Below, in pieces: positions 27,146 through 36,597 of a stretch of 64,000 nucleotides of DNA. The DNA lies in contig NZ_JADOBE010000006.1 in NCBI RefSeq assembly GCF_015637705.1, forward strand, positions 78,420-142,419. Direction: 5' to 3'. The notes below the pieces were generated by a model. That model did no database searches. It saw nothing but the letters and a program-made list of their open reading frames with translations, and was not told the DNA's origin. The stretch is from Pseudomonas sp. N040. Lineage in GTDB: Bacteria > Pseudomonadota > Gammaproteobacteria > Pseudomonadales > Pseudomonadaceae. The first letter of the stretch is position 1, and each line of letters opens with the position of its first letter. The position numbers and the translations under genes were made by a program.

Positions 27146-27363
27146 AGGGGGCTGCTGCTCATTTCAGGGTGGTCCACTGGTGTAACAAGGTTCTGGCTGG
27201 AAATACAGGCCTGAGGATCACCGCAGTCCCGGTTTTCAACCACCCGGCCCGATGCCGGTGCTCCCGCGCGAAAAGCCCCCGTACGCTAGCGACTGCGGAA
27301 CCGCCCGCCAGCCCGACGAAAGTGCTCGGGACGACACGGGCATGGCATGTATGCCTGCATCAT
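27146..27363. other. Leader between rfaH and the flippase gene
   Basis: A gap of about 218 bases upstream of the flippase on the minus strand. It contains a degenerate ops-like sequence (GTCGCTAGCGT, 27283-27293). No gene and no T-tailed terminator was recognised. Confidence 0.5.
27283..27293 (-). promoter_or_regulatory. Degenerate ops-like sequence upstream of the flippase
   Basis: The minus strand reads GTCGCTAGCGT, matching 9 of 11 bases of ops (GGCGGTAGCGT) and including the TAGCGT core. It lies about 140 bases upstream of the flippase start, a distance similar to that of the perfect site at 11869. The mismatch at ops position 5 (G to C) affects a base read by RfaH in E. coli, so function is uncertain. 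Confidence 0.35.
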
Positions 27364-27912
27364 TCAGTCCCTGACGATACTGGTCAACGGCATTTGCACA
27401 AGTTGCTGGCGGTTTAACAGATTGAGCAGCAGCATGGCCCGCGCATTGCCGTCCATGCCATGGAAGATGGCTTCCAGTTCAGCGAATGGCCCTTCGGTGA
27501 TGCGAACCTTGTCACCGACCTGCAGCAGCGGCACCTCGACTTGCCGGCCGATTTCATGCGAGCGTTCGCGCAATTGCTCGATCAGTTGCTCGCCAACCGC
27601 CAGAGGATAGCCATTGAAAGCCACCAGGCGACTCACCCCGCGGGTCGAGCGCAGCGGCGCCCAGTTGCCTTGCCGGTCCAGTTGAATGAACAGGTAACCG
27701 GGGAACAGTGACTCCTCGACCTTGCGAATGCGCCCGGCGCTGAGCTTTTCCCGCTGCAGGCGCGGGCGGAAACACTGGTAGCCCTGGCGCAGCAGGTTTT
27801 CCTCGGCCCGAGCATCCTGCCGCGGCTTGCATTGCAGCAGGTACCAGGCCAGTTCCCCACAGGGGCCTGCGACAGGAATGGCGCTATCGGTGTCAGGCGG
27901 TTCCTTGCACAT
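27364..27912 (-). CDS. rfaH: Transcription antiterminator RfaH (NusG paralogue)
   Basis: A 182-residue NusG-family protein: an NGN domain ([30 protein letters not shown], then [11 protein letters not shown] and [11 protein letters not shown]) and a C-terminal KOW domain ([37 protein letters not shown]). RfaH loads at ops sites and lets RNA polymerase read long surface-glycan operons. A GGAGA site precedes the ATG. It sits at the head of the flippase/glycosyltransferase cluster. The perfect ops site at 11869-11880 is its likely target. Confidence 0.92.
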   Translation of the reverse strand: MCKEPPDTDSAIPVAGPCGELAWYLLQCKPRQDARAEENLLRQGYQCFRPRLQREKLSAGRIRKVEESLFPGYLFIQLDRQGNWAPLRSTRGVSRLVAFNGYPLAVGEQLIEQLRERSHEIGRQVEVPLLQVGDKVRITEGPFAELEAIFHGMDGNARAMLLLNLLNRQQLVQMPLTSIVRD

Positions 27913-28032
27913 TCAGCGTCTCCAGCGGCGAGTGGCTTTCAGCGTGGCACGGCAAGCACCGGGCCTGCGCCAAGACCTGACTGGAGCACGCCACGGGGCC
28001 TGGTGCGGTTTTCCGCCCGTCGCGCTGCCGAG

Positions 28033-28320
28033 TCAACCGCGCGCCGCGCGAATCACTTCGATATAGGGTTCGGCCTGGCGCTGATCCGCGATCAGCGCAA
28101 TGAAATCCCTGCCGCTGGCATCGCGCGCATCCAGCGCGTAACCGGCGGCGACGAAGAAGCCGACAAAACGTTCGAAATCATCGATGCGCAGCCCGCGATA
28201 GGCCTTGATCAGCTTGTGCAGGGCGGGCGGCGTGTCATCCGCTGGTTCCACGCCGAGGTAAAGCTTGATCGCCTCATCGCTGATCGCTTCACCGATGACC
28301 TGCTTCTTGTCTTTGCGCAT
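28033..28320 (-). CDS. PA4642-like conserved hypothetical protein
   Basis: A 95-residue cytoplasmic protein starting MRKDKKQVIGEAISDEAIKLYLG, with HKLIKAYRGLRIDDFERFVGFFVAAGY and a C-terminal QRQAEPYIEVIRAA. The sequence resembles what I recall of the PA4642 family, which is confined to pseudomonads, and the hpt and hemH genes nearby agree with the PA4642-PA4660 gene order. Function unknown. There is no signal or membrane segment. Confidence 0.85.
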   Translation of the reverse strand: MRKDKKQVIGEAISDEAIKLYLGVEPADDTPPALHKLIKAYRGLRIDDFERFVGFFVAAGYALDARDASGRDFIALIADQRQAEPYIEVIRAARG

Positions 28321-28405
28321 TGCATTTTACCTTGCCGAACTCCCGGGGCCGGCAGTTTAGCGCCGTGGCCGGCCAGGCTCAACGCGGACACCCGACTAAC
28401 TGATA

Positions 28406-28718
28406 GGGTCTGTTGACGTTTGGTCGCGGCCGCCACGGAGACCCGCTTGACGCAGGACTAGGCAGCGCCCGCTCCCGGCGGGCTTGCTGCATTCACCACA
28501 TCCATGTGGATCGCGCGAGGAGAGAGATTTGCTATTGCCAATGAACGACGAGTAACAACGGCCTGCGTCAAGCGGGTCCCGTCCCTTCGGGTTGCGCGGC
28601 AAATCGCGCCATGCGTTGTTGCAGGACCTGGCCAGGGAATACCATTGCCTGCGTCCCACGCCTAGCCTGGCGCGATTTGTCACAGCAACGCGGTTCGCGA
28701 CCAAACGTCAACAGACCC
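28406..28718. mobile_element. MITE-like non-coding element with terminal inverted repeats
   Basis: A 313-base segment bounded by 23-base inverted repeats that begin GGGTCTGTTGACGTTTGG on the left and are exactly mirrored on the right. It is flanked by TA on each side (28404-28405 and 28719-28720), which fits a TA target duplication. Two further inverted repeats lie inside: GACCCGCTTGACGCAGG (about 28440) with its complement (about 28562), and CAAATCGCGCCA (about 28604) with its complement (about 28669). No transposase frame is present. Confidence 0.82.
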
Positions 28719-28743
28719 TAGGTCCGGCGCGCTGGCGTGGCGA

Positions 28744-28749
28744 TATACT
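28744..28749 (+). promoter_or_regulatory. Possible -10 box of the SulP gene at the MITE edge
   Basis: TATACT lies 25 bases upstream of the ATG region, just beyond the right end of the MITE-like element. A -35 at normal spacing would fall at 28721-28726, at the junction of the element, and is a poor match. A GGAGG ribosome site follows. Confidence 0.4.
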
Positions 28750-28773
28750 CTGGCTTTACCCGCAGGAGGTTGT

Positions 28774-30534
28774 ATGTATCTGCCGCCAGTGTTCGCCGCC
28801 CTGCTGCAATCCCGCAACGCCGGTTATTCGCTGCAAAGCCTGCGCGGCGACCTGACCGCAGGGCTGACGGTCGGCATCATCGCCATCCCGCTGGCCATGG
28901 CCCTGGCGATTGCGGTGGGCGTCGCGCCGCAACACGGGCTGTACACCATACTGGTAGCCGCCCCGCTGATCGCCCTGGCCGGTGGCTCGCGCTTCAACGT
29001 CTCCGGGCCGACTGCCGCCTTTGTGGTGATCCTGCTGCCGATCACGCAGAAATTCGGTATCGGCGGCCTGCTGCTGTGCACCAGCATGGCCGGGCTGATC
29101 CTGATCGGCATGGGGCTGCTGCGGGCCGGCAAGCTGATCGAATTCATCCCCTACCCGGTGACCCTCGGCTTCACCGCGGGGATCGGCATCGTCATCGCCA
29201 CCCTGCAGGTCAAGGATCTGCTCGGCCTGCAACTGGACAGCCAGCCGCAGCATTACCTGGAGCAGGTCAACCTGCTGCTGCACGCCCTGCCCGGGGTGCA
29301 GGCGGGCGACGTGCTGGTCGGCGCGACCTGCCTGGGGGTGCTGATCCTCTGGCCGCGCTGGGTGCCGAAGATTCCCGCTCACCTGGTCGCGCTCGCCATC
29401 GGCGCTGTGCTCGGCCTGCTGCTGGAGTTCGGCGGCCTGCCGGTGGCCACCCTGGGCGAGCGCTTCAGCTATGTACTGGAGGGTGTCCGCTACCCGGGCA
29501 TTCCGCCGTTCCTGCCGGACTTTGCCTGGCCCTGGCAATTGCCGGGTGCCGATGGCCAACCGCTGACCTTCAGTTTCGAACTGGTCCGCCAGTTGCTCGC
29601 CCCGGCGTTCGCCATCGCCATGCTCGGCGCGATCGAATCGCTGCTGTGTGCGGTGGTCGCCGACGGCATGACCGGCAGCAAGCATGACCCGAATGCCGAA
29701 CTGGTCGGCCAGGGGCTGGGCAATCTGGTGGCGCCGCTGTTCGGCGGCATTACCGCCACCGCAGCCATCGCCCGCAGTGCGGCCAACGTGCGCGCCGGTG
29801 CCTTTTCGCCGCTGGCCGCGATCACCCATGCCGGGGTGGTGCTGCTGTCGATCCTGCTGCTGGCGCCAATCTTCAGCTACCTGCCGATGGCGGCCATGGC
29901 CGCGCTGCTGCTGATGGTGGCGTGGAACATGAGCGAGGCTCCGCATGTGCTGCACACCCTGCGCATCGCTCCGCGCAACGACGTGCTGGTGCTGCTCGCC
30001 TGCCTGGTGCTGACCGTGCTGTTCGACATGGTGCTGGCGGTGGGTGTCGGCCTGTTGCTGGCGGCCGGGATGTTCATCAAGCGCATGAGCGACCTGACCG
30101 ACACCGCGCCGCTGCCGAAGAACTTTCACCAGGCCCTGGACAACTTGCCCGAGCAGGTGCTGGCCTATGCCATCCGCGGCCCGCTGTTCTTCGGCGCGGC
30201 GGAAAAGGCCCTGAGCGTGCTGCGCCAGTTGAACCCGGAAGTGAAAGTGGTGATCGTCGAAATGAGCGCCGTGCAGATGCTCGACATGACCGCCCTGGCG
30301 GCCCTGGAAACCCTGCTGCACGACTACCAGCGCCAGGATGTCGGGCTGATCCTGGTCGGCACTTCAGCGCAGGTGCGGCTGAAACTGCGGCGGGCCGGGG
30401 TGCATCTGGAGAGCGGCAAGCTGGCCTACCTGGGCAACCTGCAGCAGGCCCGGGCCAAGGCGTTGGCCTGGTTGCACTTGCCCGCCGAGGCCGTGCCGGC
30501 GGCTGGTCCGGATGGCGCCCCGGCCTCCCGCTGA
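28774..30534 (+). CDS. SulP-family anion/C4-dicarboxylate transporter with STAS domain
   Basis: A 586-residue inner-membrane protein. The N-terminal two thirds hold about 12-14 hydrophobic segments with the SulP landmarks GDLTAGLTVGIIAIPLAMALAIAVGV and SGPTAAFVVIL, and the segment HDPNAELVGQGLGNLVAPLFGG. The C-terminal part (from about residue 430) is a STAS domain (LFFGAAEKAL, VKVVIVEMSAVQMLDMTALAALE). This resembles DauA of E. coli, a succinate/dicarboxylate carrier; sulfate or bicarbonate remain possible. The GGAGGTTGT site decides the ATG at 28774. Confidence 0.92.
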   Translation: MYLPPVFAALLQSRNAGYSLQSLRGDLTAGLTVGIIAIPLAMALAIAVGVAPQHGLYTILVAAPLIALAGGSRFNVSGPTAAFVVILLPITQKFGIGGLLLCTSMAGLILIGMGLLRAGKLIEFIPYPVTLGFTAGIGIVIATLQVKDLLGLQLDSQPQHYLEQVNLLLHALPGVQAGDVLVGATCLGVLILWPRWVPKIPAHLVALAIGAVLGLLLEFGGLPVATLGERFSYVLEGVRYPGIPPFLPDFAWPWQLPGADGQPLTFSFELVRQLLAPAFAIAMLGAIESLLCAVVADGMTGSKHDPNAELVGQGLGNLVAPLFGGITATAAIARSAANVRAGAFSPLAAITHAGVVLLSILLLAPIFSYLPMAAMAALLLMVAWNMSEAPHVLHTLRIAPRNDVLVLLACLVLTVLFDMVLAVGVGLLLAAGMFIKRMSDLTDTAPLPKNFHQALDNLPEQVLAYAIRGPLFFGAAEKALSVLRQLNPEVKVVIVEMSAVQMLDMTALAALETLLHDYQRQDVGLILVGTSAQVRLKLRRAGVHLESGKLAYLGNLQQARAKALAWLHLPAEAVPAAGPDGAPASR

Positions 30535-30549
30535 CTGCCGCGTAACGGC

Positions 30550-31107
30550 TTACAGGCCCTTGACGGCGAAGATGCCCGGCGCATTGCGCCAGTAGCCCTT
30601 GTAGTCCATGCCGTAGCCGAAGATGAAGCGGTCGATGCAGGGCAGGCCGATGAAGTCGGCCTTGAGGTCCGGGCGCGCCTTGCGCTGGTGATCCTTGTCG
30701 ATCAGCACTGCGGTATAGACCCGGCTGGCACCGGCATGCCGGCAGAAGTCGATGATCGCGCCGAGGGTGTGGCCCTCGTCGAGGATGTCATCAATGATCA
30801 GCACATCGCGGTCGATAAAGGAAAGTTCCGGCTTGGCCTTCCAGAACAGATCGCCGCCGCTGGTTTCGTTGCGGTAGCGGGTGGCGTGCAGGTAGGACAG
30901 TTCCAGCGGAAAATTCAGCCTGGGCAGCAGCTTGCCGGTAAAAATCAGGCCGCCATTCATCACGCAGAACACCACCGGATTGCGCTCGGCCAGCTCGCCG
31001 TTGATGGCCACGGCAATCTTTTCAATGGCCGCATCGATCTGTGCTTCGTTGTACAGGCAATCGGCTTCGGCCATGACTTGACGGATATGCGCGAGATCGA
31101 CGGACAT
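30550..31107 (-). CDS. hpt: Hypoxanthine(-guanine) phosphoribosyltransferase
   Basis: Purine salvage enzyme forming IMP (or GMP) from base and PRPP. From the ATG at 31107, preceded by CTGGAGCC, it is 185 residues. The PRPP-binding loop is VLIIDDILDEGHTL, and the N-terminal loop VMNGGLIFTGKLL and C-terminal FIFGYGMDYKGYWRN are present. This corresponds to the PA4645-type protein next to hemH. The longer frame to 31236 lacks conservation. Confidence 0.92.
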   Translation of the reverse strand: MSVDLAHIRQVMAEADCLYNEAQIDAAIEKIAVAINGELAERNPVVFCVMNGGLIFTGKLLPRLNFPLELSYLHATRYRNETSGGDLFWKAKPELSFIDRDVLIIDDILDEGHTLGAIIDFCRHAGASRVYTAVLIDKDHQRKARPDLKADFIGLPCIDRFIFGYGMDYKGYWRNAPGIFAVKGL

Positions 31108-31210
31108 GGGCTGGCTCCAGATAGGCAAAAAAGCGTTAAGAAAAAACAGGGGCGCAACCTTACTGATCGGCGCCACTGCGGACAAGCGCCGCGCAATCAG
31201 TGAACGGTCA

Positions 31211-32236
31211 TCACAGCGCTTGCGGCACCCGCGCACAAATCCTGGCCAACGCCGCTACCCACTGTGGCTGGGCATTCAGACAGGGCACCAGCAGCAGCTC
31301 CTCGCCACCGGCAGCAATAAACTGCTCGCGGCCGCGGATGCCGATCTCCTCCAGCGTCTCGATGCAGTCGGCGACGAACGCCGGGCACATCACCAGCAGT
31401 TTTTTCACCCCTTGCGCTGCCAGTTCAGCCAAACGCGCTTCGGTGTAGGGCTCGATCCACTTGGCCCGGCCAAGGCGCGACTGGAACGCCACCGAGTATT
31501 GCTCCGGACCCAGCCCGCTGCGTTCGGCAAAACCGGCGCTGACCCGGTAGCACTGCGCGCGGTAGCAGCTGTCCAGCACGGCACCCTGCGCACGCTGGCA
31601 GCAATCCGCCCCTTTGAGGCAGTGACTGCCAGTCGGATCGGTCTTGTGCAGATGGCGCTCCGGCAGGCCGTGATAACTCAGCAGCAGGTGATCGAAACCC
31701 TGCTGCAGATAAGGCCGGGCACTGTCCGCCAGGGCATCGAGGTATTCCGCCTCGGCGTAGAACGGCTGCAGCACCGCCAGCTTGATCGGCAAGCGGTGGG
31801 CCGCGATCACCCGCCGCGCCTCGACCAGCGCGGTGGTCGTGGTGCTGTCGGCAAACTGCGGATACAGCGGTGCAAAAGTCACCTGGGTGATGCCCTGCCC
31901 GGCCAGCTTGCGCAGGGTAGTCTCGATCGATGGCTCGCCATAGCGCATCGCCAGCTCGACCGGCCCTTGCGTCCACAACGGGCGAATGGCCTCCGTCAGT
32001 TGCCGGCTGATCGCCACCAGCGGCGACCCCTGCGGCCACCAGATCGACTGATAGGCATGCGCCGACTGCGCCGGCCGCTTGAGCAGGATCAGCGAGACCA
32101 GCAGGCGTCGCACCGGCCAGGGCAGATCGATCACATACGGATCCATCAGGAACTGGTTGAGGTAGCTGCGCACATCGGCCACCGACGTGCTGGCGGGCGA
32201 ACCGAGGTTGGCCAGTAGAAGAGCGTGATGGGTCAT
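31211..32236 (-). CDS. hemH: Ferrochelatase
   Basis: Inserts ferrous iron into protoporphyrin IX, the last step of haem synthesis. The 341-residue protein shows the family start [12 protein letters not shown], the active-site histidine motif [30 protein letters not shown] and a conserved C-terminal [12 protein letters not shown]. The length is normal for proteobacteria. Confidence 0.97.
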   Translation of the reverse strand: MTHHALLLANLGSPASTSVADVRSYLNQFLMDPYVIDLPWPVRRLLVSLILLKRPAQSAHAYQSIWWPQGSPLVAISRQLTEAIRPLWTQGPVELAMRYGEPSIETTLRKLAGQGITQVTFAPLYPQFADSTTTTALVEARRVIAAHRLPIKLAVLQPFYAEAEYLDALADSARPYLQQGFDHLLLSYHGLPERHLHKTDPTGSHCLKGADCCQRAQGAVLDSCYRAQCYRVSAGFAERSGLGPEQYSVAFQSRLGRAKWIEPYTEARLAELAAQGVKKLLVMCPAFVADCIETLEEIGIRGREQFIAAGGEELLLVPCLNAQPQWVAALARICARVPQAL

Positions 32237-32324
32237 GCGCAGTCCTTGTCAAGAATGAAAGAGTAAGGCTATGTCCTGGTTACGTGTTGCAGGCCCTGTT
32301 TTGCAGGATGGTCGGAGGACTGGC

Positions 32325-32388
32325 GTAGGGTGGGCTTCAGCCCACCGATTGCGGCCCGTGCTTTGTGGTGGGCTGAAGCCCACCCTAC
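32325..32388. repeat. Inverted GTAGGGTGGGCTTCAGCCCACC repeat pair
   Basis: Head-to-head copies of the GGTGGGCTTCAGCCCACC palindrome in the 236-base gap between hemH and the epimerase gene. The arrangement is the same as at 18127-18180. Confidence 0.88.
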
Positions 32389-32472
32389 CTCTGCCTGCGT
32401 TTTGCACCCAGTACGTAACGGGCACAGAGCAAAATTAAGCCTTTTATCAATGTCCAGTTGGTTCGGGCCAGA

Positions 32473-33366
32473 TCAATCGAGCAACTCAGCCAGCGCTGAG
32501 TCCAGGGTATTGAAACCAAACACGAAGCCCGCCTCAAGCAAGCGCCGCGGCACTGCGCGCTGGCCTCCCAGCAACAACCCCGCCAGCTCGCCCAGGCCCA
32601 GCTTCAGCAGGGCTGCCGGCAGCGGCAGGAAAGCCGGCCGGTGCAGGGCACGCCCGAGTGCCTGGCTGAACTCCCGATTACGCACCGGCACCGGCGCGCA
32701 GGCATTATAGGGGCCGCTGGCCGCCGGATGCTGCAGGAGAAAATCGATCAGTGCGACCTGGTCCTGCAGGTGAATCCACGGCATCCACTGCCGGCCATTG
32801 CCGATCGGCCCACCCAGGCCCAGGCGGAACGGCGGCAGCAGGCGCTGCAGAAACCCGCCCTCGGCAGCCAGCACCAGCCCGGTGCGCACCAGCACCACAC
32901 GGATACCCAGGGCCTCGGCCAACAGGGCTGAAGCTTCCCAGGCCGCGCACAGCTGGCTGGCGAAATCGCTGGTCACCGACGGCGACTGTTCATCCAGCTC
33001 GCGCTCGCCGCCATTGCCATACCAGCCGACCGCCGAGCCGGAGAGCAGCACCTGCGGCCGCTGCTCGCGGGTTGCCAGCCAGGCCACCAACTGCTCGGTC
33101 AGGCTGATCCGGCTGGACCACAGCAGTTGCCGGCGCTTGCTGGTCCAGGGTCGATCGGCAATCGGCGCACCGGCCAGATTGACCACCGCATCCAGCGGCC
33201 CGCTGTAGTCCTGCAGCCGGTCAAGCGCACGCACCGGTTCGCCACAGAGTGCCGCAACCTTTTCCGGGGTACGGCTCCAGACGCTCAGTTGATGCCCCTG
33301 CTGCAACCAGTGCCGGCACAGCGCACGGCCGATCAGCCCGGTGCCACCCGTCAGGAGAATATGCAT
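32473..33366 (-). CDS. TIGR01777-family NAD-dependent epimerase (DUF1731)
   Basis: A 297-residue atypical SDR starting MHILLTGGTGLIGRALCRHWLQQGH. It contains VNLAGAPIADRPWTSKRR and LLSGSAVGWYGNGGERELDE, a pattern specific to the TIGR01777/YfcH group, and a C-terminal DUF1731 region (FLPLPAALLKLGLGELAGLLLGGQRAVPRRLLEAGF, residues about 245-280). The reaction is unknown. It is divergent from the FAD oxidoreductase gene across an operator that may serve both. Confidence 0.92.
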   Translation of the reverse strand: MHILLTGGTGLIGRALCRHWLQQGHQLSVWSRTPEKVAALCGEPVRALDRLQDYSGPLDAVVNLAGAPIADRPWTSKRRQLLWSSRISLTEQLVAWLATREQRPQVLLSGSAVGWYGNGGERELDEQSPSVTSDFASQLCAAWEASALLAEALGIRVVLVRTGLVLAAEGGFLQRLLPPFRLGLGGPIGNGRQWMPWIHLQDQVALIDFLLQHPAASGPYNACAPVPVRNREFSQALGRALHRPAFLPLPAALLKLGLGELAGLLLGGQRAVPRRLLEAGFVFGFNTLDSALAELLD

Positions 33367-33427
33367 GGCCTTGACCTCGCAAAGTGCAAACAGACTGGAA
33401 AGAGGAAAGCAGACAACCTCAAGTTGA

Positions 33428-34504
<1,077 letters not shown>

Positions 34505-34673
34505 AAACGGCCCGCCTGTGGCCTTCCGGCGCGTGTTGAGCCACTGCCGGAGCAGGCCGGCCGCAGACCCTGGCGGCAATATCCGGAAGCACACCGGCTG
34601 CGCCAGTGGTGGCGAACTGTCTTAATCTGGCGCCTGGATCAACCTCGTCAACCACTGCTTCGGAGTACCTGCA

Positions 34674-35390
34674 ATGCTGACACGCGGCCTGCTTGATCAA
34701 CTGCTCAAATCCGGGCAATCCCTGCTGCAGGACAACCACCAACCTCGTGGAAAATCTGCCACCGCGCCGGTCGCCGGCCTCACCGACATGCTCGGCGGAG
34801 CGGGCGGCAGTGCCCTCGCCGCCGGCGCGCTCGGCTTGCTGCTGGGCAGCAACAAGACCGTGCGCAAGGTCGGCGGCAATGCCTTGACCTACGGCGGCCT
34901 GGCGGCGCTCGGCGTAATGGCCTACAAGGCCTACGACAACTGGCAGGCACAGCAAGCCAGTCAAGCAGCCAGCGAACCACAAACCGTGGATCGGCTGCCC
35001 GCCGCGCAGGCTGAACTGCACAGCCAGGCGGTCCTGCGTGCGCTGGTCGCAGCCGCCAAAGCCGATGGTCATATCGATGCGCGTGAACGCCAACTGATCG
35101 AAGGTGAATTCACCAGGCTCACCCAGGACCAGGACCTGCAGCGCTGGCTGGCCGGCGAGCTCGACAAGCCCCTCGATCCCGGCGAGGTGGCCCAGGCCGC
35201 CAGCAGTCCGGAAATGGCCGCCGAGATGTACCTGGCCAGCCTGCTGATGGTTGACCAGGAGCATTTCATGGAGCGCGCCTATCTGGATGAACTGGCACGC
35301 CAACTGCAACTGGCACCCAGCCTCAAGCTGGAACTCGAGGCGCAGATCAAAGGCCAGGCATTCAGCGGGGCCCCTCGAGCGGCCCCCTGA
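34674..35390 (+). CDS. DUF533/TerB-like inner-membrane protein (YebE family)
   Basis: A 238-residue protein. The N-terminal part has a Gly/Ala-rich hydrophobic stretch (GGSALAAGALGLLLGSN...GGLAALGVMAYKAYDNWQ), and a C-terminal TerB-like helical domain runs from about residue 115 (LRALVAAAKADGHIDARERQLIEGEF). This order is that of DUF533 proteins such as YebE, which are envelope-stress-linked in enterobacteria. Its function here is unknown. A GGAGTACC ribosome site precedes the ATG. Confidence 0.9.
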   Translation: MLTRGLLDQLLKSGQSLLQDNHQPRGKSATAPVAGLTDMLGGAGGSALAAGALGLLLGSNKTVRKVGGNALTYGGLAALGVMAYKAYDNWQAQQASQAASEPQTVDRLPAAQAELHSQAVLRALVAAAKADGHIDARERQLIEGEFTRLTQDQDLQRWLAGELDKPLDPGEVAQAASSPEMAAEMYLASLLMVDQEHFMERAYLDELARQLQLAPSLKLELEAQIKGQAFSGAPRAAP

Positions 35391-35539
35391 ATAGTCGTAG
35401 CCCCCACAGGAGCGCCCGGCGCCTGAACCGGGCATTGCTGTGCAGCCGCAAAGCCCGGGCGACCGTTCAAACCAGCATTCCCTGAACGCCTCTCGCCCAT
35501 TCCTGCGCAGTGCGCTGCAGGGATGGGCGGCCAATTAGC

Positions 35540-35613
35540 TGTACAAGATGTTTGACATGTACAAGAAAACGCATAAGATGCACATTACTTGTACAAATAA
35601 ACGAATGTGTACA
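35540..35613. promoter_or_regulatory. Double TGTACA-N12-TGTACA operator and promoter of the photolyase operon
   Basis: TGTACA boxes start at 35540 and 35558, and again at 35590 and 35608; each pair is spaced by 18 bases. The first pair straddles a TTGACA -35 box (35552-35557) with a possible -10 TAAGAT at 35574-35579. The second pair covers the expected start of transcription. The likely binder is the MerR-type regulator encoded as the second gene of this operon. Confidence 0.78.
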
Positions 35614-35632
35614 GCTTTGAGGTACCCCCCCC

Positions 35633-36595
35633 ATGACCCATGCGCACAGCCTCCGTCCGAAGATCGCCATCAGCGCCTGCCTGCTCGGCCATGAGGTGCG
35701 CTACAACGGCGGCCACAAGGCTTCCGCCCTGTGCCGCGATGCGCTGGCCCGGCATTTCGACTTCGTCCCGCTGTGCCCGGAGGTCGCCATCGGCCTCGGC
35801 ACCCCGCGCGAGCCGATCCGCCTGGTCGGTGATGCGGCCGCACCGCGCGCGGTCGGCACGCTCAACCGTGAGCGTGACGTGACTGCGCAGCTGGCCGCCT
35901 ACGGCCGCGAGATGGCCGCAGGCCACGCGGAGATCTGCGGCTACATCTTCATGCAGCAGTCGCCGTCCTGCGGCGTCGAGCGGGTCAAGGTCTACCAGGA
36001 CAATGGCTCGCCCGCCGATAGAAGCGGGCGCGGCATCTATGCCAACGCGTTTTGCAGCGCGCGCCCGGACCTGCCGGTCGAAGAAGACGGCCGCCTCAAC
36101 GACCCGGTGCTGCGCGAGAACTTCCTCACCCGCGTGTATGCCTATGCGCGCTGGCAGGAACTGCTCCGCAGCGGCCTGACCCGCCACGCGCTCATCACCT
36201 TTCACGCCAGCTACAAGTACCAGCTGATGGCCAATCACCCGCAGCAGTACCGCGAGCTCGGGCGCCTGCTGGGCAACCTCGGCCAGCAGGACCCGGGCGA
36301 CATCGGCCCGCGCTATTTCAGCCTGCTGATGGCGGCGCTGAAGAAGAACGCCACCCGCCGCACCCACAGCAACGTGCTGCAGCACATTTCCGGTTACCTG
36401 CGACCGGCCCTGAGCGACGACGAACGTCAGGAAATTCATCAGTTGATCAAGCAGTACCGCACCGGCATCGTGCCGCTGGTGGTGCCGCTGACCCTGCTCA
36501 AGCACCACTTCCGGCGCAACCCGCAACCCTACATCGCGCTGCAGGCCTATATGCAGCCGCATCCCGAAGACCTCAGCCTGCGGAATGCACTCTGA
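35633..36595 (+). CDS. DUF523/DUF1722 two-domain protein (YbgA-like)
   Basis: A 320-residue protein. The DUF523 domain (residues about 8-150) has KIAISACLLGHEVRYNGGHK and the cysteine motif MQQSPSCGVERVKVY. The DUF1722 domain (about 190-310) starts around RSGLTRHALITFHASYKYQLMANHPQQY. The fused form often precedes photolyase genes in pseudomonads. Biochemical function is unknown. It is the first gene behind the double operator, with GAGG 10 bases before the ATG. Confidence 0.92.
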   Translation: MTHAHSLRPKIAISACLLGHEVRYNGGHKASALCRDALARHFDFVPLCPEVAIGLGTPREPIRLVGDAAAPRAVGTLNRERDVTAQLAAYGREMAAGHAEICGYIFMQQSPSCGVERVKVYQDNGSPADRSGRGIYANAFCSARPDLPVEEDGRLNDPVLRENFLTRVYAYARWQELLRSGLTRHALITFHASYKYQLMANHPQQYRELGRLLGNLGQQDPGDIGPRYFSLLMAALKKNATRRTHSNVLQHISGYLRPALSDDERQEIHQLIKQYRTGIVPLVVPLTLLKHHFRRNPQPYIALQAYMQPHPEDLSLRNAL

Positions 36596-36597
36596 CC

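Noticed and set aside
28396..28704. 102-codon minus-strand frame in the MITE-like element
   Set aside because: It is contained in the inverted-repeat element, has no transposase motif and runs through terminal and internal repeats.
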